A DNA stretch of 64,000 nucleotides, from the NCBI GenBank assembly GCA_017303555.1, contig JAFLCN010000001.1:62001-126000 (forward strand). The letters are read 5' to 3'. Source of the DNA: Planctomycetota bacterium. GTDB lineage: Bacteria > Planctomycetota > Phycisphaerae > Phycisphaerales > UBA1924. Positions 46,952 to 57,700 of this stretch are shown here, piece by piece (the first letter of the stretch is position 1; the number at the start of each line of letters is the position of its first letter). Both the position numbers and the translations under genes were made by a program. Below the pieces are notes generated by a model that worked only from the letters and a program-made list of their open reading frames with translations, was not told where the DNA came from and did not search any database.

Positions 46952-48214
46952 ATGACCACGCCGAAAGCCGATCCGCGACCAATCATTCCAGCGCATCCCC
47001 CACTCGCATCGCACTGGATGCACGATCCTTCGATCGTCTTTCTCAACCACGGTTCGTTCGGTGGCTGCCCCCGCGAGGTGCTTGCTGCGCAGGATGTGAT
47101 CCGGGCGCGGATGGAAGCTGAGCCCGTCCGGTTCTTCGTCGAGGAGTTGCAGGGCCTGATGGACAAGACCCGCGATGCGGTTGCGGGCTTTGTCGATTGC
47201 GACTGGGATGATCTGGCCTTCCTGCCCAACGCGACAACCGGCGTCGCTGTGGCGCTCGAAAACATCGGCCTGAAACCGGGCGACGAGATTCTTGCGAATG
47301 ACCACGAATACCCGGCCTGCCTCAACAACGCACGAAGGATCGCAGAGCGCGCCGGGGCAAAGGTGGTCATCCCCAGACTGCCGTGGCCTGTGCCCCTTGA
47401 TCGGGGCGAGCAGTCGGTGATCGATGCGATCCTGGCGGGCGTCACGCAACGCACGCGCGTCGCACTCATCAGTCACGTGACAAGCCCGAGCGGGCTGGTC
47501 ATGCCGATCGAGAAACTCACCGCAGCGTTCAAAGCCCGAGGCATCCTCACGCTCATCGATGGCGCACACGCCCCGGGCATGGTCGAGGGCCTGTCCATAC
47601 GGAAACTCGATCCGGATTTCTACACGGCGAATTGCCACAAGTGGGTCTGCTCGCCGAAAGGCTCCGCGTTGCTCTACGTGCGAAAGGCACTCCAGAAGAA
47701 TTTCCGTCCGCTCGTGCTCAGCAATAACGCGGAGCTGCCCAAGACGGGCAGATCGCAGTTCCTGACCGAGTTCGACTACATCGGCACCAGCGATTACTCC
47801 GCGATTCTGGCGATTCCTGCCGCGATCAGTTCCATGAGTGCGATGCTGCCGAGCGGCTTCGCGGCCGTGATGCGCCACAACCGCGACCTGACGCTCCGCG
47901 CCCGGCGCCTCATCACCGAAGCGATCGGCTCTACACCCGTCGCGCCCGAGAGCATGATCGGCTCGATCGCTTCCATCTTCCTGCCGCCCCGAGGCGACGG
48001 CGCTCCGCCTTCGACGCGTCCGCCCACCAGCCGCTATGGCGATTCGCTCCAGGAACGCCTGATCGATCGGTGGAAGATCCAGGTTCCCGTGTGGGGCGTT
48101 CCCGGCACGCCCCAGCGTGTTTTGCGCATCAGCGCTCAGCTCTACAACTCATTCGAGCAGTACGAGTATCTCCTGCACGCCCTCCGGCACGAACTCGCGG
48201 CAGAACACCTCTGA
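46952..48214 (+). CDS. Class V aminotransferase-fold PLP enzyme, isopenicillin-N-epimerase-like
   Basis: The 420-residue enzyme has the class V fold: FLNHGSFGGCP at the start, DDLAFLPNATTGV for cofactor phosphate, IDGAHAPG with the cofactor Asp, and the Schiff-base lysine in NCHKWVCSPKGS (about residue 230). Related enzymes include CefD-type epimerases and cysteine desulfurase-like proteins. The substrate is unknown. The ATG at 46952 is 23 bases from the divergent YeiH gene start. Confidence 0.88.
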   Translation: MTTPKADPRPIIPAHPPLASHWMHDPSIVFLNHGSFGGCPREVLAAQDVIRARMEAEPVRFFVEELQGLMDKTRDAVAGFVDCDWDDLAFLPNATTGVAVALENIGLKPGDEILANDHEYPACLNNARRIAERAGAKVVIPRLPWPVPLDRGEQSVIDAILAGVTQRTRVALISHVTSPSGLVMPIEKLTAAFKARGILTLIDGAHAPGMVEGLSIRKLDPDFYTANCHKWVCSPKGSALLYVRKALQKNFRPLVLSNNAELPKTGRSQFLTEFDYIGTSDYSAILAIPAAISSMSAMLPSGFAAVMRHNRDLTLRARRLITEAIGSTPVAPESMIGSIASIFLPPRGDGAPPSTRPPTSRYGDSLQERLIDRWKIQVPVWGVPGTPQRVLRISAQLYNSFEQYEYLLHALRHELAAEHL

Positions 48215-48221
48215 CTCCTGA

Positions 48222-48227
48222 TACGCT
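48222..48227 (+). promoter_or_regulatory. Putative -10 element (TACGCT) before glgB
   Basis: TACGCT, seven bases, then the TTG start at 48235; this supports the non-ATG start. Confidence 0.4.
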
Positions 48228-48234
48228 CTGCTCG

Positions 48235-50322
48235 TTGACCGACAAACGCAAGCCAACTCAGCCCGGCACCGGCCTGATCGACAGCGATCCATGGCTCGAG
48301 CCATTCCGTGCCGCGCTCGCCGAACGTCATGCCAGATTTCTGAAGGCCAAGGCGACTCTGCTCGGCGCGAGCGATGAACACGCGGCGTCCGCATCGCTCA
48401 AGGCCTTTGCAAACGGCCACCAGCACTTCGGTTTCACCCGCGGCAGCAAAGACGGTAAACCCGGTATCTGGTTCCGTGAGTGGGCTCCCGGCGCCACCCG
48501 CGTCGCGCTCATCGGCGACTTCAACTTCTGGGACAAGCACACGCACGTGCTGACGTGCGATGACTTCGGCGTCTGGAGCATCTTCATTCCCGATGGCGGT
48601 CCCGCGCGGCTTGCGCATGATTCCAAGGTCAAAATCCACGTCGTCCACGCGGGCGGCGCGGCAGATCGCCTGCCCGCTTACATCCAGCGCGTCACGTTCG
48701 ATGCCAATGGCAGCAACGCCACCGGACGCGTCTGGCTGCCGCCGGAGTATGCGTGGAAGCATCCGATTCCGGGCGAGGCCCCGAAACCTGCCCGCGGCGT
48801 ACGCCCCCGCATCTATGAGGCCCACACGGGCATGGCGGTCGAAGAGGAACGCGTCGGGACGTTCGATGAGTTTCGAGAGGATGTTCTGCCGCGGATCGCG
48901 AAGGACGGCTATAACGCTGTCCAGTTGATGGCGGTGCAGGAACACCCGTATTACGGATCGTTCGGTTATCACGTGAGCAACTTCTTTGCGGTTTCTTCGC
49001 GTTTCGGCACGCCGGATGATTTCAAACGCCTCGTCGATGCCGCGCACGGGCTTGGGCTTTCGGTCTATCTCGATCTCGTCCACAGCCACGCCGTCAAGAA
49101 CACCGTCGAAGGCCTGAACCTGCTCGACGGCACCGACTATCAGTACTTCCACGCCGGTCCCCGCGGCAAGCACCCCGCGTGGGATTCGATGCTGTTTGAT
49201 TACAGCAAGTTCGAGGTTGTGCGGTTCCTGCTCAGCAACGTCCGCTTCTGGCTCGAAGATTTCAAGGTTGATGGCTTCCGGTTTGATGGCGTGACGAGCA
49301 TGCTCTATCTCGATCACGGCCTGGGCAAGGCGTTCACGTCGTACGACGACTACTTCAACGCCAACATCGATGAAGATGCCGTGACGTATCTCAAACTCGC
49401 AAACGAAGTCGCGCACGAGGTCAAGCCCGACGTCGTCACCATCGCCGAAGATGTGTCCGGCATGGCGGGCATGGCAAGACCCGTCGCGGAGGGCGGCCTC
49501 GGCTTCGACTATCGCCTCGCAATGGGCATCCCGGATTTCTGGATCAAAGTCCTCAAAGAAAAGCGTGATGAAGACTGGAGCATGGGAGAAGTCTTCCACA
49601 CGCTGACCAACCGGCGTGCCCACGAAGGCCACATCGCCTACGCCGAAAGCCACGATCAAGCGATGGTCGGCGACAAAACGCTCGCGTTCCGCCTCATGGA
49701 TGCCGAGATGTACACGCACATGAGCAAGACGACACCCAGCCTCGTCGTCGACCGCGGCATTGCGCTGCACAAGCTCATCCGCCTGCTCACCTTCTTCCTC
49801 GGCGGCGAAGGCTGGCTCAGCTTCATGGGCAACGAGTTCGGCCACCCGGAATGGATTGATTTTCCGCGCGAGGGCAACGGTTTTTCCTACAAGTACGCCC
49901 GGCGTCAGTGGTCCCTCTCCGAAGATCCGCTGCTCCGATACGGCGATCTTGGTGCGTTCGATCGGGCGCTGATGGCTCTCGACGATCGATTCGGAATCCT
50001 CGCCTCACCTCCGGCACGATCCATGCAGCTCGACGAACTCGGAAAGTGCATCGTCTTCGAGCGCGCCGGGCTGGTCGTCGCGGCCAATCTGAATCCGACG
50101 CATTCCCGCGCCGACTGGCGCGTCGGCGTGCCGCCGATCGGCCCCGTGGGAACTCACTTTCAAACGATCCTGAACACCGACGATTCGGCCTTCGGCGGGC
50201 ACGCGCTCGTGAAAGCAGAATCCCGGTATCCCTCCCAGAAAATCTCGTGGGATGAGTTCGAGCAGAGTGTGCGGCTGTATGTTCCAGCGCGATCGGCGCA
50301 GGTCATTTCGGCCGCGAATTAG
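48235..50322 (+). CDS. glgB: 1,4-alpha-glucan branching enzyme, eukaryote-like GH13_8 type
   Basis: GlgB makes alpha-1,6 branches in glycogen. The 695-residue protein has an N-terminal CBM48 domain (about 60-170; FREWAPGATRVALIGDFNFW), the GH13 barrel, and a C-terminal beta domain. The catalytic residues are Asp in GFRFDGVTSM (about 350), Glu in IAEDVSG (about 404) and Asp in ESHDQ (about 474). Length and motifs fit the eukaryotic-type branching enzymes found in some bacteria. A TTG start at 48235 is chosen from the family length; no ATG fits. The 3' end overlaps the convergent gene by 20 bases. No other glycogen gene is nearby. Confidence 0.94.
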   Translation: MTDKRKPTQPGTGLIDSDPWLEPFRAALAERHARFLKAKATLLGASDEHAASASLKAFANGHQHFGFTRGSKDGKPGIWFREWAPGATRVALIGDFNFWDKHTHVLTCDDFGVWSIFIPDGGPARLAHDSKVKIHVVHAGGAADRLPAYIQRVTFDANGSNATGRVWLPPEYAWKHPIPGEAPKPARGVRPRIYEAHTGMAVEEERVGTFDEFREDVLPRIAKDGYNAVQLMAVQEHPYYGSFGYHVSNFFAVSSRFGTPDDFKRLVDAAHGLGLSVYLDLVHSHAVKNTVEGLNLLDGTDYQYFHAGPRGKHPAWDSMLFDYSKFEVVRFLLSNVRFWLEDFKVDGFRFDGVTSMLYLDHGLGKAFTSYDDYFNANIDEDAVTYLKLANEVAHEVKPDVVTIAEDVSGMAGMARPVAEGGLGFDYRLAMGIPDFWIKVLKEKRDEDWSMGEVFHTLTNRRAHEGHIAYAESHDQAMVGDKTLAFRLMDAEMYTHMSKTTPSLVVDRGIALHKLIRLLTFFLGGEGWLSFMGNEFGHPEWIDFPREGNGFSYKYARRQWSLSEDPLLRYGDLGAFDRALMALDDRFGILASPPARSMQLDELGKCIVFERAGLVVAANLNPTHSRADWRVGVPPIGPVGTHFQTILNTDDSAFGGHALVKAESRYPSQKISWDEFEQSVRLYVPARSAQVISAAN

Positions 50323-51475
50323 GCTCGCCCCGCGACTGCTCCATTGCCGCAGCGCGGTATTTCACGAGTTCCGACTCGAGTTCCTTCTTTGCTTCGACGT
50401 CGCTCCCGGCAAGCCCGATCGCTCTTTCCTGGGTCGCGGCCGCAGCCGACGCATCACCCTTCAGAAACTCAACGCGCGCGAGCGTTGCGACCAGATCGAG
50501 TTTGTTTTCTGTCTCGATTTCGATGGAGCGATTGATTGCGCGCCGAGCGGTGTCGAGCATGTCCGATGGCGTCTGAATGTCCGGATCAACAATCGCCGAG
50601 GCCACCACATACAGGCCCGATGCGTTGTCCTTATAAACATCATCGATCAGACGATCCGCCCACCGACGCGCGCCAACGGAGTCGTGCTTTTCTGCAAGCA
50701 AGTAATTGATCGCTTTATAGGCCGGATCGTATCCGAATCGAGGCCAACGCCCGACAAACTCGGCCATCAGCGGAAGCGCTTCGTCCTTTTTCCCCGCGGA
50801 CCAGAGCGTTGACCACTTTTGCATGAGTGGCTGCGCCGCCAATCGTTCCTTTCGAGCTTCGGCGCGCCGGGCCATTGACTTCTCGAACTCCGCCTTAGCG
50901 TTCTCGATGTCAAACTCGCCCTTGAGCACAGCCTCGAGCGGAGTTTCCATAACCGCAGGATGCCCGATCCACGCGACGCGCCCCTTCTGATCGACAATGA
51001 ACGCCGTCGGTATTCCGGTTTGCTGCGCCGCTTGCATGTACGCGCTCGCCGTCTTCGCCGCAGCGCCGTCATACGCGACGGAATACTGCATTCGGTCCCC
51101 TTGACCCTTGACGAACTCACGCACCTTTGTGGAGGTCTTGTCGGAGTATTCTTTTTCCTCCCAAATGTTGACCCCGACGATTGTGATGGCATTCCCGTGC
51201 GCTCGTTGAATTTCCGAAAGGTGCGCAAACCGCTCCACGCACGGCCCGCACCAAGTCGCCCAGAACTCAACGACATAGACGCGCCCCGGCGTAAACGACT
51301 CCACTTCCTTTCCCTTGACGAACTCTTCCACTTGAATGGCAGGCGCCGCCGCTCCCGGAAACAGCGTGGCCTCTTCGTCGGCAGGCTGATCGCCACAATT
51401 GGCCGAAGCGATCCCTCCGCACGCGCAAAGCGCCGTGAAGCCCAGGACCACGAGCCGCATGGTGAGTTTCAACAT
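50303..51475 (-). CDS. Exported TlpA-like thioredoxin with C-terminal helical repeat region
   Basis: The 390-residue protein has a signal peptide (about residues 1-25), a TlpA/ResA-like thioredoxin domain (about 38-165) with the active site WCGPC near residue 76 and the cis-Pro loop TGIPTAF, and a helical C-terminal half (about 190-380) that may be TPR-like. It would reduce or transfer disulfides outside the cytoplasm. The ATG at 51475 is preceded by TACGCT and seven bases. It converges on glgB with a 20-base overlap. Confidence 0.88.
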   Translation of the reverse strand: MLKLTMRLVVLGFTALCACGGIASANCGDQPADEEATLFPGAAAPAIQVEEFVKGKEVESFTPGRVYVVEFWATWCGPCVERFAHLSEIQRAHGNAITIVGVNIWEEKEYSDKTSTKVREFVKGQGDRMQYSVAYDGAAAKTASAYMQAAQQTGIPTAFIVDQKGRVAWIGHPAVMETPLEAVLKGEFDIENAKAEFEKSMARRAEARKERLAAQPLMQKWSTLWSAGKKDEALPLMAEFVGRWPRFGYDPAYKAINYLLAEKHDSVGARRWADRLIDDVYKDNASGLYVVASAIVDPDIQTPSDMLDTARRAINRSIEIETENKLDLVATLARVEFLKGDASAAAATQERAIGLAGSDVEAKKELESELVKYRAAAMEQSRGEPNSRPK

Positions 51476-51482
51476 TCGTGCA

Positions 51483-51488
51483 AGCGTA
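51483..51488 (-). promoter_or_regulatory. Putative -10 element (TACGCT) before the TlpA-like gene
   Basis: Minus-strand TACGCT, seven bases, then ATG at 51475. Confidence 0.4.
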
Positions 51489-51721
51489 CCGGATCCACCG
51501 TGCTGCACCAGATTCGGACAGAACGTTCGATGCGTACGCCGCAAACCCGATCCCCAGCCGCGCTCCAGACACCAGAAAAGTTATCGCGCCACCCGCTTGG
51601 GCAGCGCCCATTGCCGCTCGTTCCAGGACCGAGAACTGCGATCTGCAATTTCTCACAACTCTCACTCTGCCACGATCGAAACCCGAACCGGTTCCGGTAT
51701 GCTCACTCTCCCGGAGCTCCC

Positions 51722-54700
51722 ATGACCCTGCGATTGACCCTTGCAATTCTCATTTCCGCTTTCGCGACAACCGCATCGCTCGCCGCCACCACACTGACAT
51801 GGACCGGCGCGGGCGACAACAAAACGTTCAGCTCCGCCTCCAACTGGTCGCCGGCAATGACGCCGGATGCGACCACCGATTGCGTCATTCCCGCCGGAGC
51901 GGCGGTCATTCAATTCGGGGGCGTCTCCACCGTCCGCAGCCTCACGGTTGCGCGCGATATCACCTTGAACTCCTGCAACTACCTGACCCTGACCAACGGG
52001 CTGGTGATACAAGCGGGCGTCACCGTGACTTTGGATCAGTCGAGTGGCTGCATCGCTTTGGCGTTCTCCGGCGGCCCGCAGTCGATCAGCGGCAACGGCA
52101 CTGTCTTCCTGAAGAACTCCGGCATCGGCAACCCTTCTTCCTTGCTCAACGTCTACAACGGCGCGGATCTTCGCATCGAGAGCGGCATCACCGTTCGGAT
52201 CGGCCCCGGAACCGGCAAGATCCTCATCGGAGTCAACACAGGTTGCCGACTCACAAACGCCGGCCTCTTGACCTTGCCGACAAGCAAGTCCTTGTCGATC
52301 GTCGGGTCGGGCTTCTTTGAAAACTCGGGAACAATCCAGGCGATCGCCTCCCGCATCGAACTCCTCACGCCCACCTGGCTCAACAGCGGAACCATCAGCC
52401 TGAACTCCGGTACGGTGATGCTCGGGGGCACGTACACCTCGTGGGGCAATGTCACGAAAACTGGCGCTTCACTGATCGAACTCGCCGGCCGCTATCTGAC
52501 GACACAGGTTCAGGCATCGAGCGCCACCGGCGATCTCGCGCTCGCGGGTGTCGAGCTGACGAACGCCACAATCAGCTCGATCGATGGTGCTCGGGTCGTG
52601 TCAAAGAACGTTTCCACGCTCGACGGCTGCACCGTCCTTTCCGATCTCGAAATAAACTGCGGCACGTGGATCATCCGCAACAATCTCACACTCAACAGCA
52701 AGCTCACGATCCGTTCCATTTCCTCGTGCGGAGACACACTGCGCTTCGAGGGCGCCACGCAGAGCCTCGCCGGCAGCGGCAGGATCGAACTACTGGATAC
52801 CGCAACGCTCAAAATCGCCGTCGACCCCGGCTGCGACGCGACCCTGTCCGAATCCATTCCCGTTCTATGCAACGCCTCGGCCGGCAAGGTCTCGTCGGTC
52901 TTCGCGACCATCGCGTCCGGAGCGACGTTCCGCCTGCGCACTCCACTGACGCTCCAGGGCGGAACGCTCAGCATCGCGGGCGCCGGCAAGTTCATCAACG
53001 AAACCCAGTTGAACATGCCGACCGGCGGCACGATGGTCATCGCCGGAACCCCGTGGGAAAACACCGGGACGATTGCCGCCGTCGACGCGACGGTCACGCT
53101 CGGGGGCGCGTACTCGACCTTTGCGAACTTCAGTCGCCTGGGGGGCTCGCTGACCCTCTCGGGCTCGTACTCCGGCGCCTTGCTCGAAACGGTGCCCACC
53201 ATCGGCCCCGTCCTGCTCAGAAACTTCTCCGCCTCGAATGCCGTTCTTCTCCCATCCGGCGGCAGCACCATCACCATCGCTGAATCTGTCGCGCTGCAGG
53301 CATGCACTCTCGCTGGACCAGCCCAGATCAGCAGCTGCGGATCGCTCACGATCACTTCCGGGCTCACATTCGCCAACAGCGCGCGCCTCACCGTCGCCCG
53401 AACGCCGAACAACTGCCCGTCCGATGCCATTCAGTTCAGCGGCGGCATCCAACTGCTCTCCGGCACCGGCGACATCTTCCTGACAACGGACGATCCGGCC
53501 GCTGTTCATCTGACGAACAGCGCCGTTGTCACGATCGGCCCCGGCGTCGCGCTCCGCCGCGGCAGCGGGTCAAACGGTGTCCTGGGCGTGACGATTGACG
53601 CCGGATGTCGACTCATCAATCAAGGTCTCATCGAGTCTTCCTCAGCGGGCTCCACGCTGAGCTTCCAGGGCGCCGGCGCTCTCGAAAACTCCGGGATCAT
53701 CGATATCTCCGCCGGCACCATCAAGCTTCTCAACAGCTCCTGGAGCAGTACCGGCCAGGTCAAGCTCGCGGGCGCTGGTTCACTTGTGCTTCAAGGCTCG
53801 CCCGCGTGGCTCGCCTCGATCGAGAAGAACGGCGGCACCGTTTCTCTGACCGGCCTCACCTCGGGCGGTGTTGTCGAGACGAACGACGCCATCGGCGATA
53901 TCGCCATCGATTCGGTCACGCTTACCGGAACGACGCTCCGCACCACCGGCGCCGCAAAGTTCATCTTCAGCGGACACAACGAGAAAATCCTCGACGCGTG
54001 CACGGTGGACGGGGCAATCGAAGTCACCAACGGTGCCGAGCTCAAGGTCCGCAACAATCTTGAGTTACTCGCTGGCTCCAACGTCAACATCTACACAGCC
54101 ACCTCCGGAACGGGTACTCCGAAGATGACCTTTCAGAACGCCGCTCAGTTGCTCAAGGGCACGGGCACGATCAACGCCGGAAGCGGAGTGATCGCGACAA
54201 CGATGCCGCTCCAGATCGAGCCCGGAATTGTCATACAGACCGTCGCCCGCGGAATCGGGAACAGCATCTCGTTTGCAATCGGAGCCTCCGGTCCACTCGT
54301 GAACTACGGAACCATCCGAAACAACTCGCCGGAGCGTTATCTCTACAGCGAAAGCGGGTCCGCCAGCAAATTCGACAATCGCGGAGTATTCGAGACTTCT
54401 TCTTCCATCACCTGGCGTGTCAAGGAATGGGCGAACTCCGGAATTATCCGCTGCTCTACAGGCGCCGACTTCTACCTTCAGGGCGCATTCTCCAACCCGG
54501 GCACGATTGAAAAAACCGGCGGCCGGCTCACCCTCGCCGGTCAATGCACCGCGGTCTCCCTCGACTGCTCCGCGATGGGAGGTGACGTTCTCCTCCGAGA
54601 CTTGAGCTGCACGGGCACAGTTCTCACCGGTTCCGCCGCAGGTCGCCCCGTCTTGCGTGACGAAGTGACACTTGATGCGTGTATCTTCAGCGGCGAGATC

Positions 54701-57700
54701 GCCGTTTCCACCGAGTGCAGCAACGTTCGAATCACGAACGGACTTTCACTCGCATCGGCGTATGTCACATTCCTGAACGACGGCAACTGCGGCCCGGCCT
54801 CCACATTCCATCTCTTCGGATCGCCCCAAACCATCGATGGCACCGGAACAATCGAAATTCGCGGACTCACCTTCGTTGCCGAGGGGCCGGCCACTCTCGG
54901 ACCCGGCGTGGAACTGCTCAGCCAGTCCACGGTTTCGTTGAGCACCGACCAGATTGGCCATTCGAGTGGGTCATCGCTCACGAGCTACGCGACAATCACG
55001 ATGAATCGGGCGCAGGCAACGATGAACCTCGGAGGCACGGCCTTCGTGAATCTCGGAAAAATCCGTGTTCTCGCCGGAACCATCAACCTCACTACGAACG
55101 GTTCAATGGGCGATGTGACTGTCGCGCCCGGCGGGAAGCTCTCTGTCTCAGGCAATTACAGCATCGATGCGCCGCTCAACATCGGCCCGGGAGGGTCGCT
55201 CTCACTCGGCGGAACATGGACCAACAACTCCATCGTTTCGGTCACCGACGCTCCGCTCACACTCGGCGGAACCTGGACCAACGCGGGCACGATCACCGCA
55301 CTGAACTCCTCTATCACCATCGGCGGGACGCCGGTACAAGAAGGCAACCTCCAATTCACGAACTCGCCCCGAACCTACACCGGCACGTACAAGGGATCGC
55401 TCATTGCCGCCACGCCTGAAACCGGCGACATCAAGCTCAGCAGTGCAACGCTCACAGGAACAACGCTGCGGACGAGCGGAGGAGCCCGCTTCATTTTTCA
55501 AGGGTCTTCCAACACGTTCAATAGCTGTACGATCGAGAACGATCTGACCTTCGATTTGTGCAACAGTCTCAATGTCAACGACGCATTGACACTCGTGGGC
55601 GGGGCACGCCTGATCTTCAGCGGATGCTCGTCGACTCCGCTCATTCTGTCCGGCGCGACCACCACTGTGTCGGGCACCGGCGGGCTCGTTTTCCGGGGCA
55701 CCGCTCCCGTTGTCACTGTGCAATTGCTGGGGGTTGCCAACGCGATCTTCTCAGAGGGAATTTCCGTCAGCTTCCCCGCCGACGCGACGACGTCGACGCT
55801 GCGATTCGCAACGTCTCCGAGCGGCACCATTGTTCTGCGGGGGCTGCTCTCCCTCGAACGTCCTTTCGGAAGCACGGCCTTCCAAGCCGGATTCAGCAAT
55901 CAAGGCGTCATCGATCTGCGGTCCGGCTCACTCGCCATCACCAACTTGCTCGGTCCCATCGGCAACATCGCTATCGCCCCCGGCGCGTCTCTTGTCCTCG
56001 ATGGCACATACACCATCAATCAGGATCTCGCCTTCTCGAATGGCGGCTCGCTCTCCCTCGCCGGCACATGGTCCAACAGCGCCCAGATCTCGATGGACGG
56101 CGGCCCGCTCACGCTCGGGGGCACCTGGACAAATTCTGGCTCGCTCCACGTCGCCAATTCCCTCTGGACCATCGGCGGAACATATTCCTCTCTCGGCAGC
56201 TACACAAGCTCGGGAAACTCCCTCGCCTACGCGGGAAACTACCCCTTCCCTTCGCTCATCGCAGACGCTTCCACCGGTGACATCCTTCTGCTCAACATCA
56301 ATCTCAAGAACGCCCGACTCGAAGCTCGCGATGCCGCACGCCTGGTTGTCGGCGCCGGCTCCACGCTCGGACTCGACAATTGCACCATCGCATCCGATCT
56401 CACCCTGAACTCGTGTTCGGCCGCCACCATCAGCAACGGCCTCACGCTCGAGAACAACGCAACGCTCATTCTCAAGAATCGCACCTGCACCAAGACCAGC
56501 CTCGCCTTTACCGGTCCGGAGCAGACGATCGGAGGCACCGGACGCATCCTCATCGCCGATCCCGCGAGCGTCGCCGATTTCCAGGTCGCGGGCACCTGCC
56601 TCAAGGTCAATATCGGAAGCGGCGTATCCCTCGTCTGCAAGCCGCCGGCCGGTGGACCCAATGCCTCCATTTCCGTCTCCGGTGGCCGCACACTGACCAA
56701 CCGCGGCCTGATCTCCTGCCAATTTTCCGGGACTTTCAGCATCACCGGCACGGGAACGTTTTCCAACGAAGCCACCGTCGAATCCGTTTCCGGCACATTT
56801 TCAATCAACCCCACCACCATCTCGAACTACACGGCCCCGAACTCAACGCTCTCCGGCGGCACGTGGCGTGCCATCAACGGTTCTCTGACTTTGGGCACGC
56901 GCTCGATCGTTCAGCTCGCGCCCAATACAACGCTCCGTCTTCAGGGCACCTCAATCACGACTCCAACGCTGGCACAGCTCAGCCAAAACGCCGGCACGCT
57001 CTCGTTGCAGGGCCGCACCCTGATCACGTCCGCTCCGTTCACAAACACCGGAATACTCGAACTCAATCCCGGCAGCGCGATCGATGCCGCCGCCGGCATC
57101 ACCCTGTCTCCATCGGGCACCGTGCGTTTGAACCTCGGTTCCCCGCAGGCGGCAGCAATCCGCGCCGGTTCCTCACTGGTCCTCGGCGGCAGTCTCAGCG
57201 TCGGCGTCTTGTCAGGCCCCGCGCCCGAACCCGGTTCGCTCCTCGCGTCGTTCGCATCGGCGGACGCGATTTCCGGTTCATTCGCGAGTGCGTGCTTTGA
57301 TCCGAATCCTCAGTCGATCGGCGTCTCCGTCCTGCTCAATCCGCCGACCGGCTTGCCCCCACAGGCGACTCTCGATCTGCTTTTCAACACGGATGGAGGG
57401 ACATTGCCTTCGATCCAGACTCAACCTTCGAACACGTCCGCGCAGCCCGACGCTCATTTCTCGGTCGCTGCCGCGCCCGTCTTGGTCCAGTATCGGTGGC
57501 GGCGCAATCTCGTGCCCCTCACCGACGGCCCGACCGGTTCGGGCTCGACCATCGTGGGCTCCGAAACCGCAGACCTCTCCGTCCACTTGGCGCACGCTTC
57601 CGATGCTGGCTTCTATGACTGTGTCGTCTCGAATGCCTGCGGCAGCACCATCAGCCAAGCTGCGGAACTCCGCGTTTGCCCCGGCGATCTCAACGCCGAC

